Below are positions 7,584 through 14,606 of a stretch of DNA of 22,507 nucleotides, in pieces (position 1 is the stretch's first letter; each line of letters starts with the position of its first letter). The stretch is from a virus. The stretch lies in the IMG/VR virus record IMGVR_UViG_3300035199_001059, positions 1-22,507 of that record; one strand, given 5' to 3'. A program made the translations under genes and the position numbers. Below the pieces are notes generated by a model. The model was given only the letters and a program-made list of their open reading frames with translations. It searched no databases and was not told the origin of the DNA.

Positions 7584-8567
7584 ATGCCATATACAAAAAC
7601 CGCTATTATAACAGGAGTAACTGGTCAGGATGGATCATATCTAGCCGAACTCCTTCTTAGTAAGGGATATAGGGTTGTTGGTATTAAACGAAGAACATCT
7701 CTTATCGCCACAGACAGAATAGACCACCTTTTAGATAACGATAATTTTATTTTAGTGTACGGAAATATGATCGATGTCGGATCTATGTATAATACGCTAA
7801 CGAAATTTAAACCAGACGAAATATACAATTTAGCAGCCCAGTCTCATGTAAAGGCTTCATTTTTTGTCCCGGAAGAGACTGTTAACATTACTGCTATGGG
7901 AACGTTAAGACTGCTAGAAGCATGTAGATCGGTTGTTCCGAATTGTAGATTCTATCAAGCTTCATCATCAGAGATGTTCGGTGATAATCCCCAGCCACCA
8001 TTTGATGAAACGTCAACTTTTATGCCGGCATCACCCTACGCATGCGCAAAAGTATTTTCTCATAATATTATTAGGAACTATAGGGTTGGTTATAAAATGT
8101 TTGCCTGCTCCGGAATCTTATTTAACCATGAATCCCCAAGAAGGGGAGAAACATTCGTTACTAGAAAGATTACCAGGGCAGCCGCCAGAATAAAACTAGG
8201 ATTGCAAGATAAGCTTTACCTTGGAAATTTAGATGCAAAGAGAGATTGGGGCTTTACGGGCGATTACGTAGTAGCAATGTGGTCGATGTTACAACAAGAT
8301 AAACCCGACGATTATGTTATTGCAACTGGTAAAAGTTATTCCGTTAAAGAATTTTTAGAGATTGTATTCGAGCATGCTAATCTTAATATCGATGAATACG
8401 TTGCCATTGATTCAAGGTATTTTAGACCCCACGAAGTTCCCTATCTTTTGGGAAATGCGTCTAAAGCAAATAATGAGCTTGGATGGAAACCCAAGACATC
8501 GTTAAGAGAACTTGCAATAATGATGTATGAGCATGATTTAAAGCTGGAAGTGGAGAGTAAAAAATGA
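7584..8567 (+). CDS. gmd: GDP-mannose 4,6-dehydratase
   Basis: A 327-residue SDR enzyme that converts GDP-D-mannose to GDP-4-keto-6-deoxy-D-mannose, the branch point for GDP-fucose, GDP-colitose, GDP-rhamnose and GDP-perosamine. Clear signatures are [15 protein letters not shown] (11-25), NLAAQSHV (82-89), SSSEMFGD (127-134), the active-site YACAK with Tyr152 and Lys156, [17 protein letters not shown] (180-196) and [12 protein letters not shown]. Length is close to the bacterial norm of about 340-370. The ATG at 7584 is used because the Rossmann strand starts soon after; its ribosome-binding site is poor. The stop overlaps the next start by four bases (ATGA). Placement directly after the Fcl-like gene is the classic gmd/fcl pair, in reverse of the usual order. 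Confidence 0.95.
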   Translation: MPYTKTAIITGVTGQDGSYLAELLLSKGYRVVGIKRRTSLIATDRIDHLLDNDNFILVYGNMIDVGSMYNTLTKFKPDEIYNLAAQSHVKASFFVPEETVNITAMGTLRLLEACRSVVPNCRFYQASSSEMFGDNPQPPFDETSTFMPASPYACAKVFSHNIIRNYRVGYKMFACSGILFNHESPRRGETFVTRKITRAAARIKLGLQDKLYLGNLDAKRDWGFTGDYVVAMWSMLQQDKPDDYVIATGKSYSVKEFLEIVFEHANLNIDEYVAIDSRYFRPHEVPYLLGNASKANNELGWKPKTSLRELAIMMYEHDLKLEVESKK

Positions 8568-9514
8568 AAAACTTTGCTGTTTTTGGTCAAGGATTTGTGG
8601 GGGGTAGTTTAACGACTGTTTTTTCGGAACGGGGTTTTAATGTGTATTCTTTTGATATCATGGGTAAGGTAGCAAAAGGTGGTACAGATTTATTGTCCAG
8701 TAGCGATTATGAGACAGTAAAAACATCTCCCACAACATTTATTCATAGGTGCGAATCAAAAGCCGATTTTTCTGGTGTGTATTTTGTTTGTTTACCCACA
8801 CCGATGTTTCCATCTGGAGCAGCGGATCTTAGAATAGTGGAATCTGTTTTAGATGTTTTGGCCACAGCAAGCAGCGATACCGAAACGACCCAAAGGATCG
8901 CAGTCGTAAAATCTACGGTACCTCCAGGTAGTGTAGAAAGATGGAATAGGAAATATAACGACAAAAATTTACATATCGTATTTAATCCAGAATTTTTAAC
9001 AGAAGCCAATGCTTTAGAAGATATGAGAAATCAAAATAGGATTATTTTAGGGGGTCCCCGTCCGTGGATAAATACTGTAAAAATGATTTTTCAGACAGCT
9101 TTTCCAAAAGTGCAATTAATAAAAACAAGTTCTACGACTGCAGAAATGGTAAAATATGTTACGAATTGTTTTCTTGCAACGAAAGTATCGTTTGCGAATG
9201 AAATGTATCAAACATGTTTTGAACTTAATAAGCACGGACTAAATGTAGATTATGATAAAGTAATAGAGTATGCAAAACACGATCACCGTTTAGGTGAAAC
9301 CCATTGGGCCGTTCCTGGACCCGACGGAAATTATGGTTTCGGTGGCCATTGTTTTCCAAAAGATTTAAATGCATTAATGTTTTTAGCCAAGAAATATGGC
9401 GTATTATCGACTGTTTTACAGGCCGTGTGGGATAAAAATCTTGAGGTTAGACAAAAGCAGTGCAGAGATTGGGAAAAGCAGGTGGGTAGAGCTGTATCGA
9501 CCGAGGTCGTATAG
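8564..9514 (+). CDS. UDP-glucose/UDP-ManNAc dehydrogenase family, short form lacking the C-terminal domain
   Basis: A 316-residue nucleotide-sugar dehydrogenase, which normally oxidises the C6 hydroxyl of a UDP- or GDP-sugar twice to a uronic acid using NAD. The N-terminal Rossmann motif is GQGFVGG (8-14); then CLPTP (76-80), KSTVPPGS (116-123), [13 protein letters not shown] (141-153), AEMVKYVTN (193-201) with Lys197 and Asn201, and [10 protein letters not shown] (258-267) with catalytic Cys263. The N-terminal and central dimerisation domains are complete, but the protein ends about 50 residues after the catalytic Cys. Family members usually run to 390-440 residues with a C-terminal UDP-binding domain, which is missing here; no remnant of it follows, as the next gene starts three bases after the stop. 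The catalytic Cys and Lys argue for a working but reduced enzyme. Substrate unknown. Confidence 0.85.
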   Translation: MKNFAVFGQGFVGGSLTTVFSERGFNVYSFDIMGKVAKGGTDLLSSSDYETVKTSPTTFIHRCESKADFSGVYFVCLPTPMFPSGAADLRIVESVLDVLATASSDTETTQRIAVVKSTVPPGSVERWNRKYNDKNLHIVFNPEFLTEANALEDMRNQNRIILGGPRPWINTVKMIFQTAFPKVQLIKTSSTTAEMVKYVTNCFLATKVSFANEMYQTCFELNKHGLNVDYDKVIEYAKHDHRLGETHWAVPGPDGNYGFGGHCFPKDLNALMFLAKKYGVLSTVLQAVWDKNLEVRQKQCRDWEKQVGRAVSTEVV

Positions 9515-9516
9515 TA

Positions 9517-9951
9517 ATGAAAATCATAAGAGGTGTTATATGCGGATCATTCGACGTAATTCACCCTGGGTATACTAGGATGTTTCGTGATGCAAAAGAA
9601 AATGCCTGCAACCATTTAATAGTAGCCCTTCAGGATGATCCCACAATAGATAGACCAGAAAAATGTAAACCTGTGCAATCGTTTAACGATCGTCGAGAAA
9701 TACTACAGTCTATAAGATATATCGATGATATAGTAGAATATAGCACTGAAAAAGAATTGTTTAAACTATTATCAACATTAGATTATGACATAAGGATTCT
9801 AGGAACAGATTATAGGGGTAAACACTACACTGGAATCGAATTAAAAAAGCCAGTTTATTATCATGTAAGAAATCACGACTATTCAACAACATCGCTAAAA
9901 AGAAGTATTTATAATTCCATGAGGGACAAAATAGAGTCAATCGATTCTTAG
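9517..9951 (+). CDS. TagD-like cytidylyltransferase (nucleotidyltransferase, HxGH superfamily)
   Basis: A 144-residue nucleotidyltransferase that would couple CTP (or ATP) to a phosphorylated alcohol or sugar, as glycerol-3-phosphate cytidylyltransferase does. The active-site motif GSFDVIHPGY (10-19) corresponds to the family HxGH, with the second His replaced by Tyr19. The C-terminal nucleotide-binding motif appears as RNHDYSTTSLKR (118-129), in place of the usual RT-x-GISTS. Length is near the 130-residue TagD norm. The preceding gene ends three bases upstream. It closes the sugar cluster; a 61-base gap follows. CDP-glycerol for a teichoic-like decoration, or activation of a heptose- or ethanolamine-type phosphate, are possible roles; none can be selected from the sequence. 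Confidence 0.8.
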   Translation: MKIIRGVICGSFDVIHPGYTRMFRDAKENACNHLIVALQDDPTIDRPEKCKPVQSFNDRREILQSIRYIDDIVEYSTEKELFKLLSTLDYDIRILGTDYRGKHYTGIELKKPVYYHVRNHDYSTTSLKRSIYNSMRDKIESIDS

Positions 9952-10012
9952 TAACAAATTATTATGTAAATATTAATAAACACTTGTTAAGATTATCTAA
10001 GGAAGTATAATA
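9952..10012 (+). promoter_or_regulatory. Intergenic gap with possible late promoter, closing the sugar cluster
   Basis: This 61-base gap separates the sugar genes from the nuclease gene. It contains TGTAAATA (9965-9972), one mismatch from the T4 late box, about 40 bases before the ATG at 10013. A six-base inverted repeat TAACAA/TTGTTA lies at 9952-9957 and 9984-9989 with a 26-base spacer. A good ribosome-binding site AAGGAAG (9999-10005) is seven bases before the start codon. The promoter call is weak; the ribosome-binding site is clear. Confidence 0.3.
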
Positions 10013-10798
10013 ATGACAGAATCTTTAGATAAACCATTTCCATCAAATAAACCCCATATATCATTTTCAGAATTTTCAAATTGGCATGAATGTAGTTGGA
10101 GATATAAACTACAATATGTTGAAGGTATAGATACATTTGAGAATAGCGTATATACTGAGTCGGGAAAAGCAGTTCATGCTGCTTGCGAAAGATATATTAA
10201 AACTAGAAAGATGGATGAAGATATCTGTATTGATATGCTCACCACCGCCTGGCAAAAGTATAACTTTAAAGATTTAGAATCGTGGAAAAATACATGTAGA
10301 AGTATGTTGGTTGAAGTACCTGCATGGTTAGACGAAACATTTCAAGGCTGGGAATGCGTTGAGGCAGAAGAAATGTTGTATGAAAACATAGATCACGATA
10401 CACAAAAATTTAAGGGGTTTATAGATGCGATTATTAAAATAAAACGAGGAAATAAAACGATATATTGGTTGCTTGACTGGAAGACAACCAGTTGGGGTTG
10501 GAGAAGGCAGAAAAAAGAAGACTTTCGTATAAGAATGCAACTAATACTTTATAAGAAATACTGGGCGCAAAAACACAATATAGCATTAAAAGATGTTCGA
10601 TGCGGTTTTGTTTTGTTAAAAAGAACAGGCAAACAAAATACTCGATGCGAGCTCATATCAGTTTCTGTTGGATCAAAAACCTTAGAGAAAGCAGACAAGA
10701 ATATAAGAAACATGTTAACATCTGTTAGAAAGGGTGTTTTTATAAAGAATAAAAACAGTTGCAAATATTGCGCCTTTAAAGATAAACACTGCATTTAA
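10013..10798 (+). CDS. PD-(D/E)XK nuclease, RecB/Cas4-like, with probable Fe-S cysteines
   Basis: A 261-residue nuclease of the RecB/Cas4 type. It begins with the family's HISFSEFSNWHECSWRYKL (15-33) and has His55 (GKAVHA), Asp138 (GFIDAI), the D-x-K pair Asp155/Lys157 (LLDWKTT) and the Q-x3-Y motif Gln176/Tyr180 (MQLILY), which together form the metal site. Four cysteines, Cys27 near the start and Cys250, Cys253 and Cys260 at the end, have the C...C-x2-C-x6-C layout that holds an Fe-S cluster in Cas4 and AddB. No helicase domain is fused and no cas genes are near, so it is a phage replication/recombination or DNA-end processing nuclease rather than part of a CRISPR system. A strong AAGGAAG ribosome-binding site precedes it. 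Confidence 0.85.
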   Translation: MTESLDKPFPSNKPHISFSEFSNWHECSWRYKLQYVEGIDTFENSVYTESGKAVHAACERYIKTRKMDEDICIDMLTTAWQKYNFKDLESWKNTCRSMLVEVPAWLDETFQGWECVEAEEMLYENIDHDTQKFKGFIDAIIKIKRGNKTIYWLLDWKTTSWGWRRQKKEDFRIRMQLILYKKYWAQKHNIALKDVRCGFVLLKRTGKQNTRCELISVSVGSKTLEKADKNIRNMLTSVRKGVFIKNKNSCKYCAFKDKHCI

Positions 10799-10844
10799 CG
10801 AATCCCCTCCTATCGGGTTAAAATCTTAAAAACTTGGGTTGTTT

Positions 10845-12089
10845 ATGAAAAAGAAAAAAATATTAATGTTTTGCGACCATCCATTATCAACATCTGGTGT
10901 TGGAATTCAGGCAAGATATCTTATTAACGGTTTGTTGGAAACGGGACAGTATTCATTTCGTATTTTTGGTGCCGCTCTAAAGCATACAAATTATGACGTT
11001 ATAAAGGTTACTGATGATTTTATAGTTAAGCCTATAGACGGTTTTGGAAATCCAGACATGCTTCGTCTGGCATTAGCGACCGAGAAACCGGATGCTCTAT
11101 TTTTATTTACAGATCCAAGATTTTTTATGTATATGTGGGAAATGGAAGATGAAATTCATCAAATATGCCCTATTGTGTATTGGCATGTTTGGGATAATGA
11201 TCCGTATCCAGCTTTTAATTCCGTCATATATCAAGGAACAGATCTTATAAACTGTCATTCATATAAGACCTATTCCATGCTACACAAAAGGTTTCCGGAT
11301 AAAGTAAACTTTGCTCCCCACGCCCTTCCCAATCAGTTATTTTATCCTCTTCCAAAATCTGAAATACGTGAACACAAGGCTAAGATTTTGGGGCGTGATA
11401 GGATAAAAGACTTTGTAGGAATTTGGATTAACAGAAACGCTAGAAGAAAGAAACCTGGGGACGTCTTAGCAGCATGGTCCCTATTTTTAGACGAACTGGA
11501 AAAAAAATATAATCATCGTAATGCTATTTTATTGCTTCACACCGATCCTACTGACAATGAGGGACCAAATTTATTTTCCGTTGTTGATAATTTTAATCTA
11601 AGAAATAACGTGTTTTTTTCCACGAATCGTTTAGAATTTCATGATATAAACGTTCTATATAACATATCTGATTTTTGTATAAACGTTGCTTGTGCAGAAG
11701 GGTTTGGACTATCGACGCTCGAAGCAATGCAGGTAGGAAAACCAATAATAGCTCAAAAAACAGGTGGGTTAACACGCCAAGTAGTTGACCACAGGGATAA
11801 CAGTGAAAATGGTGTTGCATTAGATCCAGACGTAAGAACCTTAGTCGGATCCCAAATGGTACCGTATATTTACGAAGATCATGTTTCCAATAAAAATGTT
11901 GCTAATGCATTTATGAAAATGTATGAATTCGGTCCTGAGGTACGAAATCAAATCGGTGAAAAGGCGCGTAGGTATGTGATAAGTGAATTTAACCTAGAGT
12001 CTACTGTGGATATCTGGCATAAGACCTTAATGGATACTATAACGAACTGGAGACAACGATATGATTTTAAGAGGGTTATAGAGATATGA
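10845..12089 (+). CDS. GT4-family (GT-B) glycosyltransferase 1
   Basis: A GT-B-fold glycosyltransferase of 414 residues from the ATG at 10845; a TTG two codons earlier (10839) is a possible but less likely start, and neither has a clear ribosome-binding site. The N-terminal domain carries a STSGVGIQARYLI loop typical of GT4 donors/acceptors; the C-terminal domain has GIWINRNARRKKP and the E-x7-E signature EGFGLSTLE with GKPIIA after it. No membrane segment or signal peptide is seen. It transfers a sugar from an activated donor, but donor and acceptor are unknown. It overlaps the second glycosyltransferase by four bases (ATGA). Its place beside the nuclease and late sigma factor, outside the sugar cluster, suggests a virion protein, host glycan or DNA target; all three are guesses. 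Confidence 0.85.
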   Translation: MKKKKILMFCDHPLSTSGVGIQARYLINGLLETGQYSFRIFGAALKHTNYDVIKVTDDFIVKPIDGFGNPDMLRLALATEKPDALFLFTDPRFFMYMWEMEDEIHQICPIVYWHVWDNDPYPAFNSVIYQGTDLINCHSYKTYSMLHKRFPDKVNFAPHALPNQLFYPLPKSEIREHKAKILGRDRIKDFVGIWINRNARRKKPGDVLAAWSLFLDELEKKYNHRNAILLLHTDPTDNEGPNLFSVVDNFNLRNNVFFSTNRLEFHDINVLYNISDFCINVACAEGFGLSTLEAMQVGKPIIAQKTGGLTRQVVDHRDNSENGVALDPDVRTLVGSQMVPYIYEDHVSNKNVANAFMKMYEFGPEVRNQIGEKARRYVISEFNLESTVDIWHKTLMDTITNWRQRYDFKRVIEI

Positions 12090-13246
12090 AACGAGTTATT
12101 TTAAGGGCACCAGTGCTAACACAGTCTGGTTACGGCGTACATTCACGACAATTCGCTAGAACTCTTCTAAATAGAACGGATATCGAATTATATATCCATG
12201 CAGTTCCATGGGGAATAACTCCATGGATTATAAACCCAGAAAAACATGACGGTCTTATCGGTAAAATTTTAAATCGCTGTGTTCCAGCCAAAGAGAAATG
12301 TGACGTTAGTATACAGCTCCAACTCCCGGATGAATGGGATCCAAACCTTGCACATAAAAACATCGGTATTACTGCGCTTGTCGAAACTGATAAATGTAAT
12401 CCTAAATGGATCGAGTGTATTAATAAGATGGATGGTGTCGTTGTTCCGTGTGATCATAATGTAAAAACTATTGCGAATACTGGACGCACCTCTACTCCCA
12501 TTACTGTGCTAAGAGAAGCTTATTTTGACGAGCTGTTAAATACAAGTTTTGATGATACATTTCTATCAAGTGTTACCACCAATTTTAATTTTTTAATGTT
12601 TGGTCAAATTACGGGAACAAACAATCAAGATGATAGAAAAAATACTTTCAACACAATTAAGTGGTTTTGTGAATGTTTTAAAAACGACCCGGAAGTCGGC
12701 CTAATTTTAAAAACAAATAGTGGAAAAAATACACATACAGATCTACAGTTAACACGTAATAAGTTAAAACAGGTGGTCGGTGAAGTTAGAAGTGGTAAAT
12801 ATCCCCGCATTTATTTATTACACGGTGATTTTTCACCAGGCGATATAAACGCATTGTATAGGTCAGAAAAGGTTAGATGCTTACTAAATTTAACACGGGG
12901 AGAGAGTTTTGGTCTTCCAATACTCGAAGCATCTGTCGTGGGTCTTCCATCTATAGTTACAGATTATAGTGCCCCTCCAGAATATCTACATCCTGATAGG
13001 TTTTTAGAAGTTCAATGTGATGTTAAACCTATACACGAATCAAGAGTAGATAATCGAATATTTATGCCCGGATCTAGTTGGGCTGAGGTTCGAGAAAACC
13101 ACGCAAAGAAACGGATGATAAAATTCAGACAGCAACCAGCGCTTCCAGAGAAATGGGCTAAGGGTTTATCAGATCGGCTATCCTTAACTCATAGCTTTTC
13201 ATCGGTGGAAAAAGATATAAACGTTTTGTTGGAGTCTTATTTTTGA
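12086..13246 (+). CDS. GT4-family (GT-B) glycosyltransferase 2
   Basis: A 386-residue GT-B glycosyltransferase with the same layout as its upstream neighbour. The N-terminal loop is LTQSGYGVHSRQFARTL, the C-terminal E-x7-E motif is ESFGLPILE, followed by VGLPSIVTD, which binds the donor nucleotide in GT4 enzymes. No membrane helix is visible. Start (ATGA) and end (TGATG) both overlap neighbouring genes, so it is cotranslated with the first glycosyltransferase and the small membrane protein. Shared architecture but limited motif identity between the two proteins suggests an old duplication or two separately acquired enzymes acting in sequence, one adding the first sugar and the other extending. 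Donor, acceptor and linkage cannot be read from the sequence. Confidence 0.82.
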   Translation: MKRVILRAPVLTQSGYGVHSRQFARTLLNRTDIELYIHAVPWGITPWIINPEKHDGLIGKILNRCVPAKEKCDVSIQLQLPDEWDPNLAHKNIGITALVETDKCNPKWIECINKMDGVVVPCDHNVKTIANTGRTSTPITVLREAYFDELLNTSFDDTFLSSVTTNFNFLMFGQITGTNNQDDRKNTFNTIKWFCECFKNDPEVGLILKTNSGKNTHTDLQLTRNKLKQVVGEVRSGKYPRIYLLHGDFSPGDINALYRSEKVRCLLNLTRGESFGLPILEASVVGLPSIVTDYSAPPEYLHPDRFLEVQCDVKPIHESRVDNRIFMPGSSWAEVRENHAKKRMIKFRQQPALPEKWAKGLSDRLSLTHSFSSVEKDINVLLESYF

Positions 13247-13536
13247 TGTGGATAGTAATTTCTATTGTGTTGCTTGTTCTGCTGTGTTGCAGTTTATTGA
13301 TCAATGTCAGGGTTTTAAAAATGTTAGCAATGATTGAAGATAACATGCAGGAATCCTGTGATATGTTAGATGATTGTTATTCACAGATAGGTGATGTATT
13401 GAACACGCCACTATTACATGATAGTCCAGAAATTAGAAGCGTACTACAAAATATATCTGCGGCAAGGAATGCCGTTTTATATGTCGCGAATAATGTATCC
13501 AACACCACCGCCCCACTGCCTGACAAAGAAGAGTAA
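13246..13536 (+). CDS. Small single-pass membrane protein, unknown function
   Basis: A 96-residue protein starting at the ATG that overlaps the preceding stop (TGATG); a TTG one codon earlier is less likely. Residues 2-21 (WIVISIVLLVLLCCSLLINV) form one strongly hydrophobic helix near the N terminus, followed by a soluble, helical, acidic region with a LHDSPEIRSVLQNI segment and a short acidic tail (DKEE). No lipobox with correct spacing and no enzyme motif is seen. It lies directly before the late sigma factor gene. It could be a membrane-anchored accessory protein; a spanin or holin role is not supported by the single N-terminal helix alone. I do not recognise the family. Confidence 0.7.
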   Translation: MWIVISIVLLVLLCCSLLINVRVLKMLAMIEDNMQESCDMLDDCYSQIGDVLNTPLLHDSPEIRSVLQNISAARNAVLYVANNVSNTTAPLPDKEE

Positions 13537-13539
13537 TGA

Positions 13540-14241
13540 ATGCCTCGAAAACCTAGTAAAAAAAATTTATATTTTAATGATGATACACAACAGGCGATAA
13601 TAAAGTTCCAGACAGAAGAGGAACGATCGGAGCGAGAAAGATTATACGTAAAAGAAATACTGCCTGCGTTTGATAAACTAGTTGAGAATTTAATTTTTAT
13701 ACATAAGTTTCAAGGGCAGGATAGAAATTTCGAAACCTTAAAGAGCGATTGTGTTACATTTTTATACGAAAAAATCCATAAATACAATGGGTCAATGGGT
13801 ACCAAAGCTTTTTCATATTTTAATGTTGTAGCAAAAAATTGGTTAATTAATAATTCTAAAATTGTCGCAAAAAAGTTAAGAAGGGATGTAAGTATAGATA
13901 GTCCAAACCTTACTGCGGGACAACGAGCAAATATAGAGCTGTACCAGGTTATCCCCGCCCAGGATAAAGTACTAATAGACCAGGTAAATAAACGTGCCTT
14001 AAGAGCGTTATTTGAAAAAATCCGCGAAGAATGTACAAATAAGAACGAAGAGTTGTGTATAACATCCATTATTTATATTTACGATAATATAGATCAAATT
14101 GACCTACTTAATAAAAGGGCTGTTTACTTGTACATACGAGAAATAAGTGGTCTAAACCCCAAACAATTGACAATCGCAATGTCGTCAATTAAGAAAAAAT
14201 ACAGAGTTTTTCGACACCTAGATTTACTGGAGAAAAAATGA
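13540..14241 (+). CDS. 55: T4 gp55-like sigma factor for late transcription
   Basis: A 233-residue protein of the gp55 family, which binds host RNA polymerase and the -10-like TATAAATA box to direct late gene transcription. The family core is visible as LPAFDKLVENLIF (41-53), FLYEKIHKYNGS (74-85) and KAFSYFNVVAKNWLINNS (89-106), a divergent sigma region 2. It is longer than T4 gp55 (185 residues) because of an extended C-terminal half, roughly residues 140-230. It starts four bases after the small membrane protein stop and overlaps the next gene (ATGA). Its presence places the baseplate genes that follow under late control and marks the genome as T4-like. Coactivator (gp33) and clamp (gp45) partners are not recognised in the window. 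Confidence 0.85.
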   Translation: MPRKPSKKNLYFNDDTQQAIIKFQTEEERSERERLYVKEILPAFDKLVENLIFIHKFQGQDRNFETLKSDCVTFLYEKIHKYNGSMGTKAFSYFNVVAKNWLINNSKIVAKKLRRDVSIDSPNLTAGQRANIELYQVIPAQDKVLIDQVNKRALRALFEKIREECTNKNEELCITSIIYIYDNIDQIDLLNKRAVYLYIREISGLNPKQLTIAMSSIKKKYRVFRHLDLLEKK

Positions 14242-14606
14242 AGAACCTTGAGGGTAAAATTAAAAAGCTGGATAAAATCGAAAAAAAACTAAAAAGGTTT
14301 TCTGATCTTTTAAATGAAATCGGTGAATCCGATAGTAAACTCGGGTCCATGTGGTTGGAGGTATACGAGAATGCTCATCATGATAGGGCCCACGCAAACC
14401 AGTTATTCGATAGTGTGTTCGAAGAGATAAAGTTAAATCCAGCGAACCATGCGGTTTATGGAGCCCAAGCCTCGAAATACTTAGAGAGGCTATGTAAATC
14501 AAATGAGCAGATATTAAAATTGGCAGAGCTTGTTCAAAAAAGTTATGATAACGAAACACAGATTAATCCAGACGAAATATTCAGCAGGATAGAGCAAGCA
14601 AAGTAA
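14238..14606 (+). CDS. Helical protein, possible terminase small subunit (gp16-like)
   Basis: A 122-residue, Lys/Glu-rich, all-helical protein with no membrane segment. The N-terminal 25 residues could form a coiled coil. The middle shows NPANHAVYGAQASKYLERL, then a helix NEQILKLAELVQKS. The P-x5-V-x-G-like spacing followed by a long charged helix resembles, from memory, the conserved part of small terminase subunits in marine T4-like phages, which bind DNA for packaging initiation. The size is also right. An alternative is a gp33-type late transcription coactivator, given the four-base overlap with the gp55 gene. Neither is proven; I list it as a conserved-looking phage protein of uncertain role. 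Its stop overlaps the spike gene start by one base. Confidence 0.45.
   Translation: MKNLEGKIKKLDKIEKKLKRFSDLLNEIGESDSKLGSMWLEVYENAHHDRAHANQLFDSVFEEIKLNPANHAVYGAQASKYLERLCKSNEQILKLAELVQKSYDNETQINPDEIFSRIEQAK

Noticed and set aside
10007-10012. TATAAT box directly before the nuclease start
   Set aside because: It touches the start codon, leaving no leader for the ribosome-binding site, so it cannot serve as the -10 of this gene.
10013-10798. Cas4 of a CRISPR system
   Set aside because: The fold and cysteines fit Cas4, but no repeats, spacers or other cas genes are present; a phage RecB-like nuclease is the simpler reading.
10799-10844. Terminator or attenuator hairpin between nuclease and glycosyltransferase genes
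   Set aside because: CCC and GGG runs can pair only with a bulge or mismatch, the stem is very short and no U-tract follows.
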